Source: Oceanihabitans sp. IOP_32
GTDB taxonomy: Bacteria; Bacteroidota; Bacteroidia; Flavobacteriales; Flavobacteriaceae
Direction: 5' to 3'
Length of the DNA: 64,000 nucleotides
Assembly (NCBI RefSeq): GCF_009498295.1
Contig: NZ_CP040813.1
Location: 248,001 to 312,000 of the forward strand
This document shows, in pieces, positions 28,477 to 37,206 of this stretch (the stretch's first letter is position 1; each line of letters opens with the position of its first letter). The notes under the pieces were generated by a model. The model saw nothing but the letters and a program-made list of their open reading frames with translations. It did no database searches and was not told the DNA's origin. The position numbers and the translations under genes were made by a program.

Positions 28477-31434
28477 TTAATCTTCAATCGCTTCGTAAAT
28501 TAACCGTTGAATATCAGTTCTTATATTTTTTCGTAATAATAAATTTAGACCTGCTTTAGGATAGGTTCTATTCGCCAGAAATACATAAATAATTTCTTCG
28601 TCGGGGTCTGCCCAAGCATAGGTACCCGTAAATCCTGAATGCCCAAAACTGGTCATAGATATGCACCCACAAGTAGGGCCTTTATCACCCAATTGCGGTT
28701 TATCGAATCCCACACCACGCCTATTGTCTTCTTCACAAAAATAACAGGTATTAAACATATCTACAGTTTCTGGTTTTAAGTAGCGCTTACCGCCATAATA
28801 TCCCAATTGTAAATACATTTGCATTATTTTAGCGACGTCGTTGGCATTACTAAAAACACCGGCATGACCTCCTACTCCATTCTGCATAGCAGCTCCCATA
28901 TCGTGCACAAAACCATGTACTTTCTGATAACGGAAATAGTTGTCAACCTCAGTTGGTACAATTTTTTTATTACTTAATTTGTGGTAAGGATTATACAAGG
29001 TGTTGTTGGCTCCTATGGATTGATACAAATGATCTTGAGTGATCTCATCGAGTCCCTTGTTATAATGTTTTTCAATAAATTCTTTTAGAATATAATACGG
29101 GAAATCGCTGTAGCGATATCGCAGTTCGCTTAACAATTCAGAATCTCTAATGGTTTTAGAAATTGAGTCCATATAATCGCTACGCAAGAATAAATTTTTA
29201 GCCACCTCAATATTAAATTTATCACTTTTTGTGGTTCTGTAATATTTTGGACTTGGTCGCTTGGTTTCCGGATCTAGTGTTTTGTAATAAAAAGGTTCCC
29301 AAGGTCGTAATCTTGCATAATGAGAAAGCATTTTTTTTATGGAGATATTCTTTTTGTTTGAGTTTTTGTATTCTGGTAAAATATCGGCAAGCTTACTGTC
29401 TAAAGATACAATACCTTGCTCGACCAACTGCATTATTAAAGGCAATGTGGCTATAATTTTTGTAAGAGAAGCGACATCGTACACATCGTCTGAGGCCACC
29501 ATCTGCTTACCTTCGTAGGTATGTTTACCAAAATTTTTATTGTAGACAACCTTACCGCGTCTTGCCACTAAAAGTTGAATTCCTGGGGTCATCTTAGAAT
29601 CGACAGCCAGTTGCGCCACAGAATCTATTTTTTTTAATTTTATCGAGTTCATTCCCACCCGTTCTGGGCTAGAATACCCTAATCGATTTAACAAAAAACT
29701 TTCAATACCATCGCCCACCTTAAAAAACTGACCTACCGATACTGGCAATGTCCCTTTTGCAGCCAAAGCTCCAAATATTATTTGCGCAGATTTTTGTTGT
29801 GCAATCTCGCTATTTTGATAACTAACTACAATACTTTCAATGTTTTCGATAGTTTTTAAATCTGAAAGCGCATAGGGTTTTACAAAAACATCTAGTATAA
29901 CGGTATGGTTTTTTGCAATCTCGGTTAACCAAATTAACTCTTCATCTGAAAATGTATAGGGTTTCCACGGATTATCGTTAGAACGATGTAAACCAATTAT
30001 TACGGTATTATAGGGCTTTAATCTGTTTTTTAAATCTCTTAAAGTTTCCGCTTGAATGGCGTGTACTTTAGTGTACTTTTTTAATTCTTTAAAAAAAGTT
30101 ACACCGCTGGCATCCCCCATTTCTACATAAGCTATGGTTTTGGTTTCTAAATTTCGAATAGGTAAGACATCTTTGTCGTTTTTTACAATTGTAATGGCAT
30201 TTTCCATTAGTTCTTCGTACAAAACATCATCTTTTATTCTATTTAAATCTTTTTGTAAATTATACAAGCCTACAGGTTTGTAATTATTTAAGCCCACTTT
30301 GTATTTAGCTTGCAGGATTTTTTTAACCGAATGAGCTAAACGCGCTTCTGTAATTTCACCATTGTTATACGCCTCGGTAATTTTTGCAATGCCAGCAGGA
30401 ACATCTTCAGAGATTAGTAAAACATCGTTACCAGCTTTAAAGGCTGCTAGATCTATTTCTCCAGCAGTAGAGAATTTTCTAGTCGAGCTACCATCAATGA
30501 CAGGTTCGGTATAATCTGCCACACCTTTCATATTTAAAGCATCTGTAAAGATAAGTCCTTTAAAACCTAGGCGTTCTTTTAAAATACCAGTTACAATGTG
30601 TTTTGATAGCGACGAAGGAAAACCAGGACGAGGCTCTAAACTGGGTACATTTAAATGCGCCACCATAACACTAGAGAGCCCTTCATTTATTAATTTTTTA
30701 TACGGGTATAACTCAATGGAATTAATTCTTTTCTCACTGAAAGTAATGGTTGGTAGTGTTTTATGAGAATCTTGACTAGTATCACCATGTCCAGGAAAAT
30801 GCTTTGCATTTGCCAAAACACCAGCACTTTGCATACCTTCCATTAAGGCTAAAGACTTTGCAGTTACATTATCGCGATCCTCACCAAAAGAGCGATTTCC
30901 AATAATGGGATTTTTGGGGTTGGTGTTAATATCTGTCACTGGAGCAAAATTAAAATGAACCCCAATACGCTTGCAATGCTCACCTATATATTTACCAGTT
31001 TGTCTTATTAAATTATTATCTTTTATGGCGCCCAGTGTCATGTTCCAAGGGAATGAGTAGGTCGAATCTAATCGCATTCCTAAACCCCATTCGGCATCCA
31101 TACCAATTAATAGCGGAATTTTAGAATTTGCTTGAAGCTCATTATTTAATTTTGCTTGCTTAACAGGGCCACCAAGAGAATAAATTACACCACCTAATTT
31201 ATGATCTTGTATAAGTCTAATATTTGAGATTTTAGTTTTTTCGTCTTGATTAGAAAAAATCATAATCATGTATAACTGACCAATTTTTTCTTTTAAGCTT
31301 AAAGAATTATAAGTACTATCCACCCATTTTTGTTGCGCCTCGACATCCTCGGCTAACAAAGGGTTTGGTGAATTTTGTCCAAATGAAAAAAGAATGCTAA
31401 AAAAACAAAGTATTGAGGGCACGAAATAACGCAT
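28477..31434 (-). CDS. GH3 beta-N-acetylhexosaminidase fused to a serine hydrolase (beta-lactamase fold), exported
   Basis: 985 residues with a signal peptide ending at FGQ (about residue 20). Residues about 35-375 are a NagZ-like GH3 domain with KHFPGHGDTSQDSH (the acid/base His loop) and FTDALNMKGV holding the nucleophile Asp. Residues about 400-580 hold a GH3 C-terminal-like domain. Residues about 600-980 are a class C beta-lactamase/DD-peptidase fold with SLTK (Ser nucleophile and Lys), a YSD Tyr motif and HSGFTG. All key residues are kept, so both halves may be active, fitting periplasmic removal of muropeptide GlcNAc plus peptide or ester cleavage. Confidence 0.9.
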   Translation of the reverse strand: MRYFVPSILCFFSILFSFGQNSPNPLLAEDVEAQQKWVDSTYNSLSLKEKIGQLYMIMIFSNQDEKTKISNIRLIQDHKLGGVIYSLGGPVKQAKLNNELQANSKIPLLIGMDAEWGLGMRLDSTYSFPWNMTLGAIKDNNLIRQTGKYIGEHCKRIGVHFNFAPVTDINTNPKNPIIGNRSFGEDRDNVTAKSLALMEGMQSAGVLANAKHFPGHGDTSQDSHKTLPTITFSEKRINSIELYPYKKLINEGLSSVMVAHLNVPSLEPRPGFPSSLSKHIVTGILKERLGFKGLIFTDALNMKGVADYTEPVIDGSSTRKFSTAGEIDLAAFKAGNDVLLISEDVPAGIAKITEAYNNGEITEARLAHSVKKILQAKYKVGLNNYKPVGLYNLQKDLNRIKDDVLYEELMENAITIVKNDKDVLPIRNLETKTIAYVEMGDASGVTFFKELKKYTKVHAIQAETLRDLKNRLKPYNTVIIGLHRSNDNPWKPYTFSDEELIWLTEIAKNHTVILDVFVKPYALSDLKTIENIESIVVSYQNSEIAQQKSAQIIFGALAAKGTLPVSVGQFFKVGDGIESFLLNRLGYSSPERVGMNSIKLKKIDSVAQLAVDSKMTPGIQLLVARRGKVVYNKNFGKHTYEGKQMVASDDVYDVASLTKIIATLPLIMQLVEQGIVSLDSKLADILPEYKNSNKKNISIKKMLSHYARLRPWEPFYYKTLDPETKRPSPKYYRTTKSDKFNIEVAKNLFLRSDYMDSISKTIRDSELLSELRYRYSDFPYYILKEFIEKHYNKGLDEITQDHLYQSIGANNTLYNPYHKLSNKKIVPTEVDNYFRYQKVHGFVHDMGAAMQNGVGGHAGVFSNANDVAKIMQMYLQLGYYGGKRYLKPETVDMFNTCYFCEEDNRRGVGFDKPQLGDKGPTCGCISMTSFGHSGFTGTYAWADPDEEIIYVFLANRTYPKAGLNLLLRKNIRTDIQRLIYEAIED

Positions 31435-31476
31435 GTAACGAAAATATTTTAATAATTATCGGATTATTATTTTATT

Positions 31477-31484
31477 CAAAAATA
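31477..31484 (-). promoter_or_regulatory. Predicted -7 box of the GH3/serine-hydrolase and bshA unit
   Basis: TATTTTTG on the minus strand, an exact TAnnTTTG, 42 bp before the start codon. No supporting -33 element is evident. Confidence 0.4.
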
Positions 31485-31655
31485 AGTATGCCAAATTAAT
31501 ACTTTAAAAAGAAGAAAAAAAGACTTTAAGTTAGAATTATAATAAACAAGCTCGATATCATTTAAACGTCTATTAAATTCACAACAATATCAGCCATTTA
31601 AAACCTAACAACGAACCTTATGTTTTGGTTAAAATCGTATAGACATGCACACAAG

Positions 31656-32879
31656 CTAATCGATTAAATCGATATGACGATCGTGATAACCTAATAAATA
31701 CAAAACGCCATCTAAGCCCATACTCGATATCGAACTTTCTGCATTGTTTCTCACTTTAGGTTTAGCATGAAAAGCGATACCTAAACCCGCTAGATTAATC
31801 ATTTGTAAATCGTTAGCGCCATCTCCAACTGCAATCGTTTGATTAATATGTATGCCTTCTCGTTGTGCAATTATTTTTAGATAATGTGCTTTTTTATCAC
31901 CATCTACAATTTCACCAAGATAACCACCTGTTAAAACACCGTCTTTAATTTCTAATTGGTTGGCATAGACATAATCGATACCCAATTCTTTTTGTAAATA
32001 GTGACCAAAATATGTAAATCCGCCAGATAAAATAGCGGTTTTAAATCCGTAGCCCTTTAGAGTATCAATAAGTCGTCTTGCCCCTTTAGTTATTGGTAAG
32101 TTAATGGCTACCTCACGCAACACTTCTTCTTTTAAACCCTTTAAAAGTTTCATGCGTTTTTTAAAACTTTCGTTAAAATCGATTTCGCCCTGCATGGCAG
32201 ATTCTGTAATCGCCTTAACTTGCTCTCCTACACCTGCTAATTCCGCCAGCTCGTCAATAACTTCTGTTTGAATTAATGTAGAGTCCATATCAAAACACAC
32301 TAAACGACGATTACGACGGTAAATATTATCTTCTTGAAATGCTACATCTACGTTTAATTCGCTAGAAACTTGCATGAATTTTTCTGTAAATGCCACTTTA
32401 TCGTCAATTTCCCCTCTTATGGACAATTGTATAGAGGCTCTCGGATAATTATTCTCTTTAACAAGAGAAACCCGTCCTGTAAGCCTTTTTATAGAATCGA
32501 TATTTAAGTTTTTTTCTGTAATTAATTTGGTGATTTCAGAGATTTGTTTCGCTTCTAATTTTTTTCCTAAAATGGTAACAATGTATCTATTCTTACCTTG
32601 CAAATTCACCCATTTCTCATAATCTTCAAGAGCGATTGGTGTAAATTTGGCGGTAACACCCAATTCGTAAGTTTTAAAGAGTAAATCTTTTAAAACAGGT
32701 GCAGAGGCATTTCCTGCTTTAACTTCAAATAATATCCCTAAAGATAAGGTGTCGTGAATATTTGCTTGGCCAATGTCCAGAATATTAGCGTCATATTTTG
32801 CTAAAACGGCAGTTAAACTTGTTGTTAATCCAGGTTTATCTTGACCTGATATATTTAATAATATAATCTCATCGACCAT
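31656..32879 (-). CDS. serB: Phosphoserine phosphatase with N-terminal ACT domains
   Basis: 407 residues. Two ACT-like regulatory domains (about 1-85 and 95-170) precede a HAD phosphatase. The nucleophile motif is CFDMDSTLIQTEVIDELA (DxDxT), with LSGGFTYF as motif II and VGDGANDLQMI as the metal-binding motif IV. It makes L-serine from phosphoserine in the cytoplasm. The double ACT arrangement is that of the larger SerB type and suggests feedback by serine. A possible -7 box (TAAATTTG, 32917-32924 on this strand) overlaps the end of the upstream gene. Confidence 0.95.
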   Translation of the reverse strand: MVDEIILLNISGQDKPGLTTSLTAVLAKYDANILDIGQANIHDTLSLGILFEVKAGNASAPVLKDLLFKTYELGVTAKFTPIALEDYEKWVNLQGKNRYIVTILGKKLEAKQISEITKLITEKNLNIDSIKRLTGRVSLVKENNYPRASIQLSIRGEIDDKVAFTEKFMQVSSELNVDVAFQEDNIYRRNRRLVCFDMDSTLIQTEVIDELAELAGVGEQVKAITESAMQGEIDFNESFKKRMKLLKGLKEEVLREVAINLPITKGARRLIDTLKGYGFKTAILSGGFTYFGHYLQKELGIDYVYANQLEIKDGVLTGGYLGEIVDGDKKAHYLKIIAQREGIHINQTIAVGDGANDLQMINLAGLGIAFHAKPKVRNNAESSISSMGLDGVLYLLGYHDRHIDLID

Positions 32880-32921
32880 AATGTTCTTTTCACTTTAATT
32901 GATACAAAAATTCAAACAAAT

Positions 32922-33407
32922 TTATTTTAAAAATCGACTGTGCCAACTTTCGCTTGCAGGAACCTCCCAGTTCTCGTTAAACTCTGCAATGGTATTTACC
33001 AAGTTATTAAACACAATCGTATTTTTAGAAACCGCTTTATCTTTTGCCATTTTTCTAAAATCTACAAGTGTTTTATAGGCCACGTAATCACCTTGTTTGT
33101 ATGAGACATTCATTTTGTCCATTAAATCGACTTGGTATGCCTTTTCTAATTGTTGAATAAAATGAACCGACTCGTCTATAGAGCACCCAGAAGCTTTGGC
33201 TATATTTTGATTTAAGGCCAATATAATAAATCGTTTGTATTTAATGGTATAGCCTGCCTGTAAATCGCTGCCATGCGCAGTCCAGTTTTCTACAAAAACA
33301 TCAAGTTTTTTTTTTATTTCTTCTAATTCCTGCTCTGTGAAGGAGCGATTGGCTTGATATATCCAAACCCGAGACGTTTCTGGTAATGTATTAAAATCGA
33401 CTAACAT
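32922..33407 (-). CDS. Conserved flavobacterial protein of unknown function
   Basis: 161 residues, soluble, no signal peptide. The sequence starts MLVDFNTLPETSRVWIYQAN and is mostly helical. I recall database entries of this family being labelled ABC transporter ATPase, but no Walker A, Walker B or signature motif is present, so I do not transfer that name. The frame can be extended to 33491, but the -7 box at 33429-33436 and the conserved start favour 33407. It follows the PH-domain gene by 34 bp on the same strand, and its promoter would lie within that gap. Confidence 0.8.
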   Translation of the reverse strand: MLVDFNTLPETSRVWIYQANRSFTEQELEEIKKKLDVFVENWTAHGSDLQAGYTIKYKRFIILALNQNIAKASGCSIDESVHFIQQLEKAYQVDLMDKMNVSYKQGDYVAYKTLVDFRKMAKDKAVSKNTIVFNNLVNTIAEFNENWEVPASESWHSRFLK

Positions 33408-33428
33408 AAATTTCTTTAATTTTAATTG

Positions 33429-33436
33429 CAAAAATA
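33429..33436 (-). promoter_or_regulatory. Predicted -7 box upstream of the 161-residue protein gene
   Basis: TATTTTTG on the minus strand, 21 bp before the ATG at 33407 and just after the stop of the PH-domain gene. It suggests independent expression from the neighbours and supports the start choice. Confidence 0.45.
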
Positions 33437-33441
33437 CTGTT

Positions 33442-34935
33442 TTACATCCAATCTTTAGCCTGAGACTCCACCTTAAACAATAGGAAATCATGAATGGCTT
33501 TGGCTTCTTTTTCTAAAATGTATGGAATTTTTAAAGTCTTAGAGGCCGTAAAAATATAAACCGATGTAATGTGATGACGTTTCTGGAAAATGGTTTGCTT
33601 CAATTCTACCGCTTGTATTTTATGAATTTCTAAAATACTAGTTACCGTGTCAATTACACCACCTCCAATAGTTACAAAGTTATCATCAATACTATAATAA
33701 GCTTTCTTGTAAGCAAAATAAACGTATAACATAGCAGTTACAACCAAGATGATATTAAACCACAAAAAAGCACTTCCAAACATTAGATATCCTAACATAT
33801 TAATAATTGGAATAGGTATAAAAATACGAAAAGCCAATATGCGTTTATAGTAAGCATGAGGTTTAAAAGTTGCCGAAGGCGTAGAATAGTTAAGCAACAA
33901 TTTATCTAATAATTGATTAACCTGATTTTTTTCTAAAGCTATAATTACAAAGTTATCGCGTTGTTTTTTATGAACCATAGCTTGTTTTACCGATACGGTA
34001 TGTAAATTGAGATACTGCTTAAACCTATTGGTTTTAATAACGATGTTCTGTATACGGTTAGGTACTAAACTAAGGGAAACCTTATTGAATAATCCTTTAT
34101 TAATCTCAATTGTTTTTTGGTGTTCTACAACTTCTAAATTAAAGTGAATTACAAATGTTTTTATCACTGAAAAAACCAGAGTTACTAAAATACCGAAAAC
34201 TATAAAAACAAAATATTGTATTACAAAATTACTAGCTATATCGTCTTTAAAATTGATTAATTCTTCTAGTCGAGATTCAAATTCCAAATTTGAAATATAG
34301 CTTGTAAACTCGTAGTACAAGCCATAAACGAAAGACACAATAATAAGGAAATTTCTTAAATGATTTTGCGAAATACCTTCTAAGAGTAAACGTTTTGGAG
34401 CCACTCGACAAAACACTTTTTTATTTTCTAAGGTTTCATTTTGGAGTGGTGTGTTGCTCGATTTAGTAAATAATTCTGCCTTAAGTTGTAGCGCAACAGA
34501 TTTACCTAAGGCACGAATTTCGATCTCAGAATCCGTATCGCCAGCGGTTTCAATATTTAAAGATACCACGTCTATAAGTTGCTGTAAAAAATTCTGTTTA
34601 ATATAAACATTCTGAATTTTTGACTTGGAAATAACCGTGCTTTCTTTATTTAATATGCCTGTTGTTAAATAAAAGTCGTCGTCTTTTAGATAAAATTTAA
34701 AATTCCAGTAGTTCAAAAAAGCGACAACAAGAAGATAAACTAAAATTCCAAAACCTATCAAAACCACAAGAGATAGACTTAAGTTTTCGAAATATTTACT
34801 TCTGGAAAAGGAAACACCAAAAGCCAAAAACAGCAAAAAGAAACTTTTAAAGAACTTAAAGGTTTTTAACGCAAAAATAATGAGAATACCTTTTGAAGAT
34901 TGCCGTGTAGGCTCAGAAAATTGATTTGTCTCCAT
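33442..34935 (-). CDS. PH-domain (bPH2/DUF304) membrane protein, YdbT-like
   Basis: 497 residues with several hydrophobic pairs (about 25-75, 195-265 and 365-405), each followed by a bacterial PH domain (for example KSKIQNVYIKQNFLQQL, PNRIQNIVIKTNRF and LEIHKIQAVELKQTIFQ). These three repeats match the large partner of the two-gene YdbS/YdbT families, membrane proteins of unknown role. The start overlaps the end of the smaller PH gene by 23 bp, so the two are translated together and probably form a complex. Confidence 0.85.
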   Translation of the reverse strand: METNQFSEPTRQSSKGILIIFALKTFKFFKSFFLLFLAFGVSFSRSKYFENLSLSLVVLIGFGILVYLLVVAFLNYWNFKFYLKDDDFYLTTGILNKESTVISKSKIQNVYIKQNFLQQLIDVVSLNIETAGDTDSEIEIRALGKSVALQLKAELFTKSSNTPLQNETLENKKVFCRVAPKRLLLEGISQNHLRNFLIIVSFVYGLYYEFTSYISNLEFESRLEELINFKDDIASNFVIQYFVFIVFGILVTLVFSVIKTFVIHFNLEVVEHQKTIEINKGLFNKVSLSLVPNRIQNIVIKTNRFKQYLNLHTVSVKQAMVHKKQRDNFVIIALEKNQVNQLLDKLLLNYSTPSATFKPHAYYKRILAFRIFIPIPIINMLGYLMFGSAFLWFNIILVVTAMLYVYFAYKKAYYSIDDNFVTIGGGVIDTVTSILEIHKIQAVELKQTIFQKRHHITSVYIFTASKTLKIPYILEKEAKAIHDFLLFKVESQAKDWM

Positions 34936-35440
34936 TTATTCTACCGCTAATAAAATCGTTAATACGCCTTGCTTCTTGATGTTCCAAACCTTTAATAATT
35001 AAATCGCTACCAGAGGCGCCTGCCGTGTAAATATTAAGCGTGGCTAAATCGAACTGTCGCGACAACCAGCTTCGGGATTCCTCAATATGCTGGATTCTAA
35101 CTATGGGCACGGTAGTAATAGAACGAAAAATTAAGCCTTGGGCGTAGATAATATCGTGTTCTCGAATGGCGTATTTATAGGTTCGAAACGCAAGTAAAGC
35201 AACCGTTAAATTAGCTGCACAAAACAAACAGATTATTAGCAGTAGCACCCAAAAATAATCCTGAAATACTTGATTCTGAGCAAAAAACTTACCAAATATT
35301 AGCATGGCGAAAAACATGGCATACATTAAAAACTTATGTATTAATATAATTTTAATGTACTGCTTAGAAATAGGTTTTAATACAACATCTTCTATACTCG
35401 GTAAGGTATCGCTATAAATTTGTGAGTTGGTGAAGTTCAT
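34913..35440 (-). CDS. PH-domain (bPH2/DUF304) membrane protein, YdbS-like
   Basis: 175 residues with two membrane spans (about 30-50 and 58-78) followed by one bacterial PH domain containing VPIVRIQHIEESRSWLSRQFDLATLNIYTAG-type sequence (the RIQH motif is the family's most conserved part). It is the small partner of the downstream YdbT-like protein and overlaps its gene by 23 bp. Function is unknown. Confidence 0.85.
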   Translation of the reverse strand: MNFTNSQIYSDTLPSIEDVVLKPISKQYIKIILIHKFLMYAMFFAMLIFGKFFAQNQVFQDYFWVLLLIICLFCAANLTVALLAFRTYKYAIREHDIIYAQGLIFRSITTVPIVRIQHIEESRSWLSRQFDLATLNIYTAGASGSDLIIKGLEHQEARRINDFISGRINGDKSIF

Positions 35441-35463
35441 TACAAAGCGCTTGTAGGAATTAA

Positions 35464-35661
35464 CTATTTTTTATTATGCTTTTTAAATTTTCTATAAGTT
35501 AAAAAACCAAACCATAACATGGCAATGGGAAAATAGAACGTTAATCTTTTCCACGAGAAGCCTCTACCAAGTATATAATCGAGAACAATAACAACAAGAC
35601 AAAAAATTATAGCTCCAACAAAGGCTGTAATTACAAGACGTTTTTTATTTAATTTTTCCAT
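35464..35661 (-). CDS. Small two-span membrane protein of unknown function
   Basis: 65 residues with a Lys-rich N-terminus, two hydrophobic segments (about 11-30 and 40-57) and a Lys/Lys-rich tail, so both ends are probably cytoplasmic. It directly abuts the CCG-domain Fe-S protein gene (its ATG follows that gene's stop without a gap) and precedes the PH-domain pair, so it belongs to the same operon. I do not recognise a family. Confidence 0.6.
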   Translation of the reverse strand: MEKLNKKRLVITAFVGAIIFCLVVIVLDYILGRGFSWKRLTFYFPIAMLWFGFLTYRKFKKHNKK

Positions 35662-36453
35662 TTACAAATCCTCTGCATTAGCAATAAGCTCTGCAATATC
35701 CATAACTTCAATATCCTTTTCTTTTTCTTTGGCCTTGACGCCATCAGTCATCATGGTGTTACAAAACGGACAACCTGCAGCTATAATTTCAGGTTTAACA
35801 TCTAGCGCTTGTTCGGTACGCTCTACATTAACTTCCTTATCGCCTTTTTCAGCATCTTTAAACATTTGCGCCCCTCCTGCACCACAGCACAAGCCTTTAC
35901 TGCGGCAGCTTTTCATTTCAACTAATTCGGCTTCTAGCTTTTGGATTAACTCCCGTGGAGCTTCATAAACATTATTTGCGCGCCCTAAATAACAAGGATC
36001 GTGAAATGTAATACGCTTGCCTTTATATTGTCCTCCCTCGATAGTTAATCGTCCTTCTTCCAATAAGCCTTTTAAAAACTGAGTGTGGTGTAGCACCTCG
36101 TATTGGCCACCCAAGTTTGGGTATTCATTTTTTATAGTGTTAAAGCAATGCGGACAAGCGGTTACTATTTTTTTTATGTCGTAAGCATTTAAAACCTCTA
36201 TATTGGTTACAGCTTGCATTTGAAATAAAAACTCATTTCCGGCGCGCTTTGCAGGATCACCAGTACAACTTTCTTCAGTACCTAAAACCGCAAATTCTAC
36301 GTTAGCCTTATTTAATAGCTTTACAAAGGCTTTTGTTATTTTTTTTGCTCTATCATCAAAACTACCTGCACAACCTACCCAAAATAAGACTTCTGGTTGT
36401 TTCCCTTGGGCCATAAATTCTGCCATGGTTGGTACTTTAAGTAATTCGCTCAT
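35662..36453 (-). CDS. CCG-domain (Fe-S)-binding protein, heterodisulfide reductase B/D-like
   Basis: 263 residues, cytoplasmic. Two cysteine-rich CCG domains are visible: ACPHCFNTI with an earlier Cys in FWVGCAGS, and SKGLCCGAGGAQMF with AGCPFCNTMM. DPCYLGRANNVYEAPRELI is a family hallmark. Such domains bind a noncubane or 4Fe-4S cluster and take part in thiol/disulfide or hydroxyacid oxidations (HdrB/D, GlcF, LutA). The membrane Fe-S protein encoded 750 bp upstream supplies the ferredoxin and membrane part missing here, so the pair may work as one electron-transfer complex. Confidence 0.85.
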   Translation of the reverse strand: MSELLKVPTMAEFMAQGKQPEVLFWVGCAGSFDDRAKKITKAFVKLLNKANVEFAVLGTEESCTGDPAKRAGNEFLFQMQAVTNIEVLNAYDIKKIVTACPHCFNTIKNEYPNLGGQYEVLHHTQFLKGLLEEGRLTIEGGQYKGKRITFHDPCYLGRANNVYEAPRELIQKLEAELVEMKSCRSKGLCCGAGGAQMFKDAEKGDKEVNVERTEQALDVKPEIIAAGCPFCNTMMTDGVKAKEKEKDIEVMDIAELIANAEDL

Positions 36454-36543
36454 TGTTATATAAGTTTTATGGTCTACTCGATTTTTAAACCTCGCAGCAC
36501 GATTATTTGGAGCTAGCTATTCCGCTAGGCGTAACGTCCTTTA

Positions 36544-37197
36544 TTAATTATTTGTATGACTTCTTTTTTCCATTAAATTTTGTCTGTACACCCTGGCGGT
36601 TTCTGAGATCCCTTCTGGTACAATTTGATAAAATAATGGAGAATCTGGATCGTAATTTAGCATTACCCATTTATCTTCTGTAAAGTCATCGCGAAGAATA
36701 ATGGTTAACCTATTCTTCATGACAATGCTAAGCGTATTATTGGTTAAAAAACTAACATCCATACCTTTAGCTTTCATTACTGTCGTCATCATTTGTTTTG
36801 CTTCTTCATCGAATTCCTGTTTATGAAAAGTCATTTTCATACTCATATCATACGACACAAAAGCATACTCTAAATTATCTTCACTTTCAAAAACTTCCGA
36901 TAGTTTGTAATCTGGAATCGTTTTAGGGATATCAACAGAAAACTCATCGTTACCTTCGAAAGTAGATTTAAAAATATTTTTTAAGACGTCTTTCGGTGCC
37001 ATTTCAAAAGCCTTGGGGTGCATCATATCCAATATCGCATCGTAATCTCTATTATTCATGTCTACAAACATCTTATTTGCCAAACTATCAATCTGAGTTA
37101 ATGTTTTAGCATTTGTTTGAGCAAAGCTATTAAGGCTTATCGCTATTACAAGTATCGATAAAACAAGATTACTGTAGTGTTTTATATTATAATTCAT
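36544..37197 (-). CDS. Secreted protein of unknown function
   Basis: 217 residues with a signal peptide ending at NSFAQ (about residue 27). The mature protein is acidic, with a segment FVDMNNRDYDAILDMMHPKAF that resembles the NTF2/SnoaL-like helical start, and hydrophobic beta stretches later. I do not recognise a named family. It lies between two Fe-S protein genes on the same strand, 9 bp after the membrane Fe-S gene, so it is probably co-expressed with them. Confidence 0.7.
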   Translation of the reverse strand: MNYNIKHYSNLVLSILVIAISLNSFAQTNAKTLTQIDSLANKMFVDMNNRDYDAILDMMHPKAFEMAPKDVLKNIFKSTFEGNDEFSVDIPKTIPDYKLSEVFESEDNLEYAFVSYDMSMKMTFHKQEFDEEAKQMMTTVMKAKGMDVSFLTNNTLSIVMKNRLTIILRDDFTEDKWVMLNYDPDSPLFYQIVPEGISETARVYRQNLMEKRSHTNN

Positions 37198-37206
37198 AAG
37201 TTTTTT

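Noticed and set aside
36490-36545. CTAGC/GCTAG dyad with GGCGTAACGTCC downstream of the secreted-protein gene
   Set aside because: It slightly recalls the GGGCGTTAC repeat at 11868, but only about nine bases agree, so I do not call it a repeat copy.
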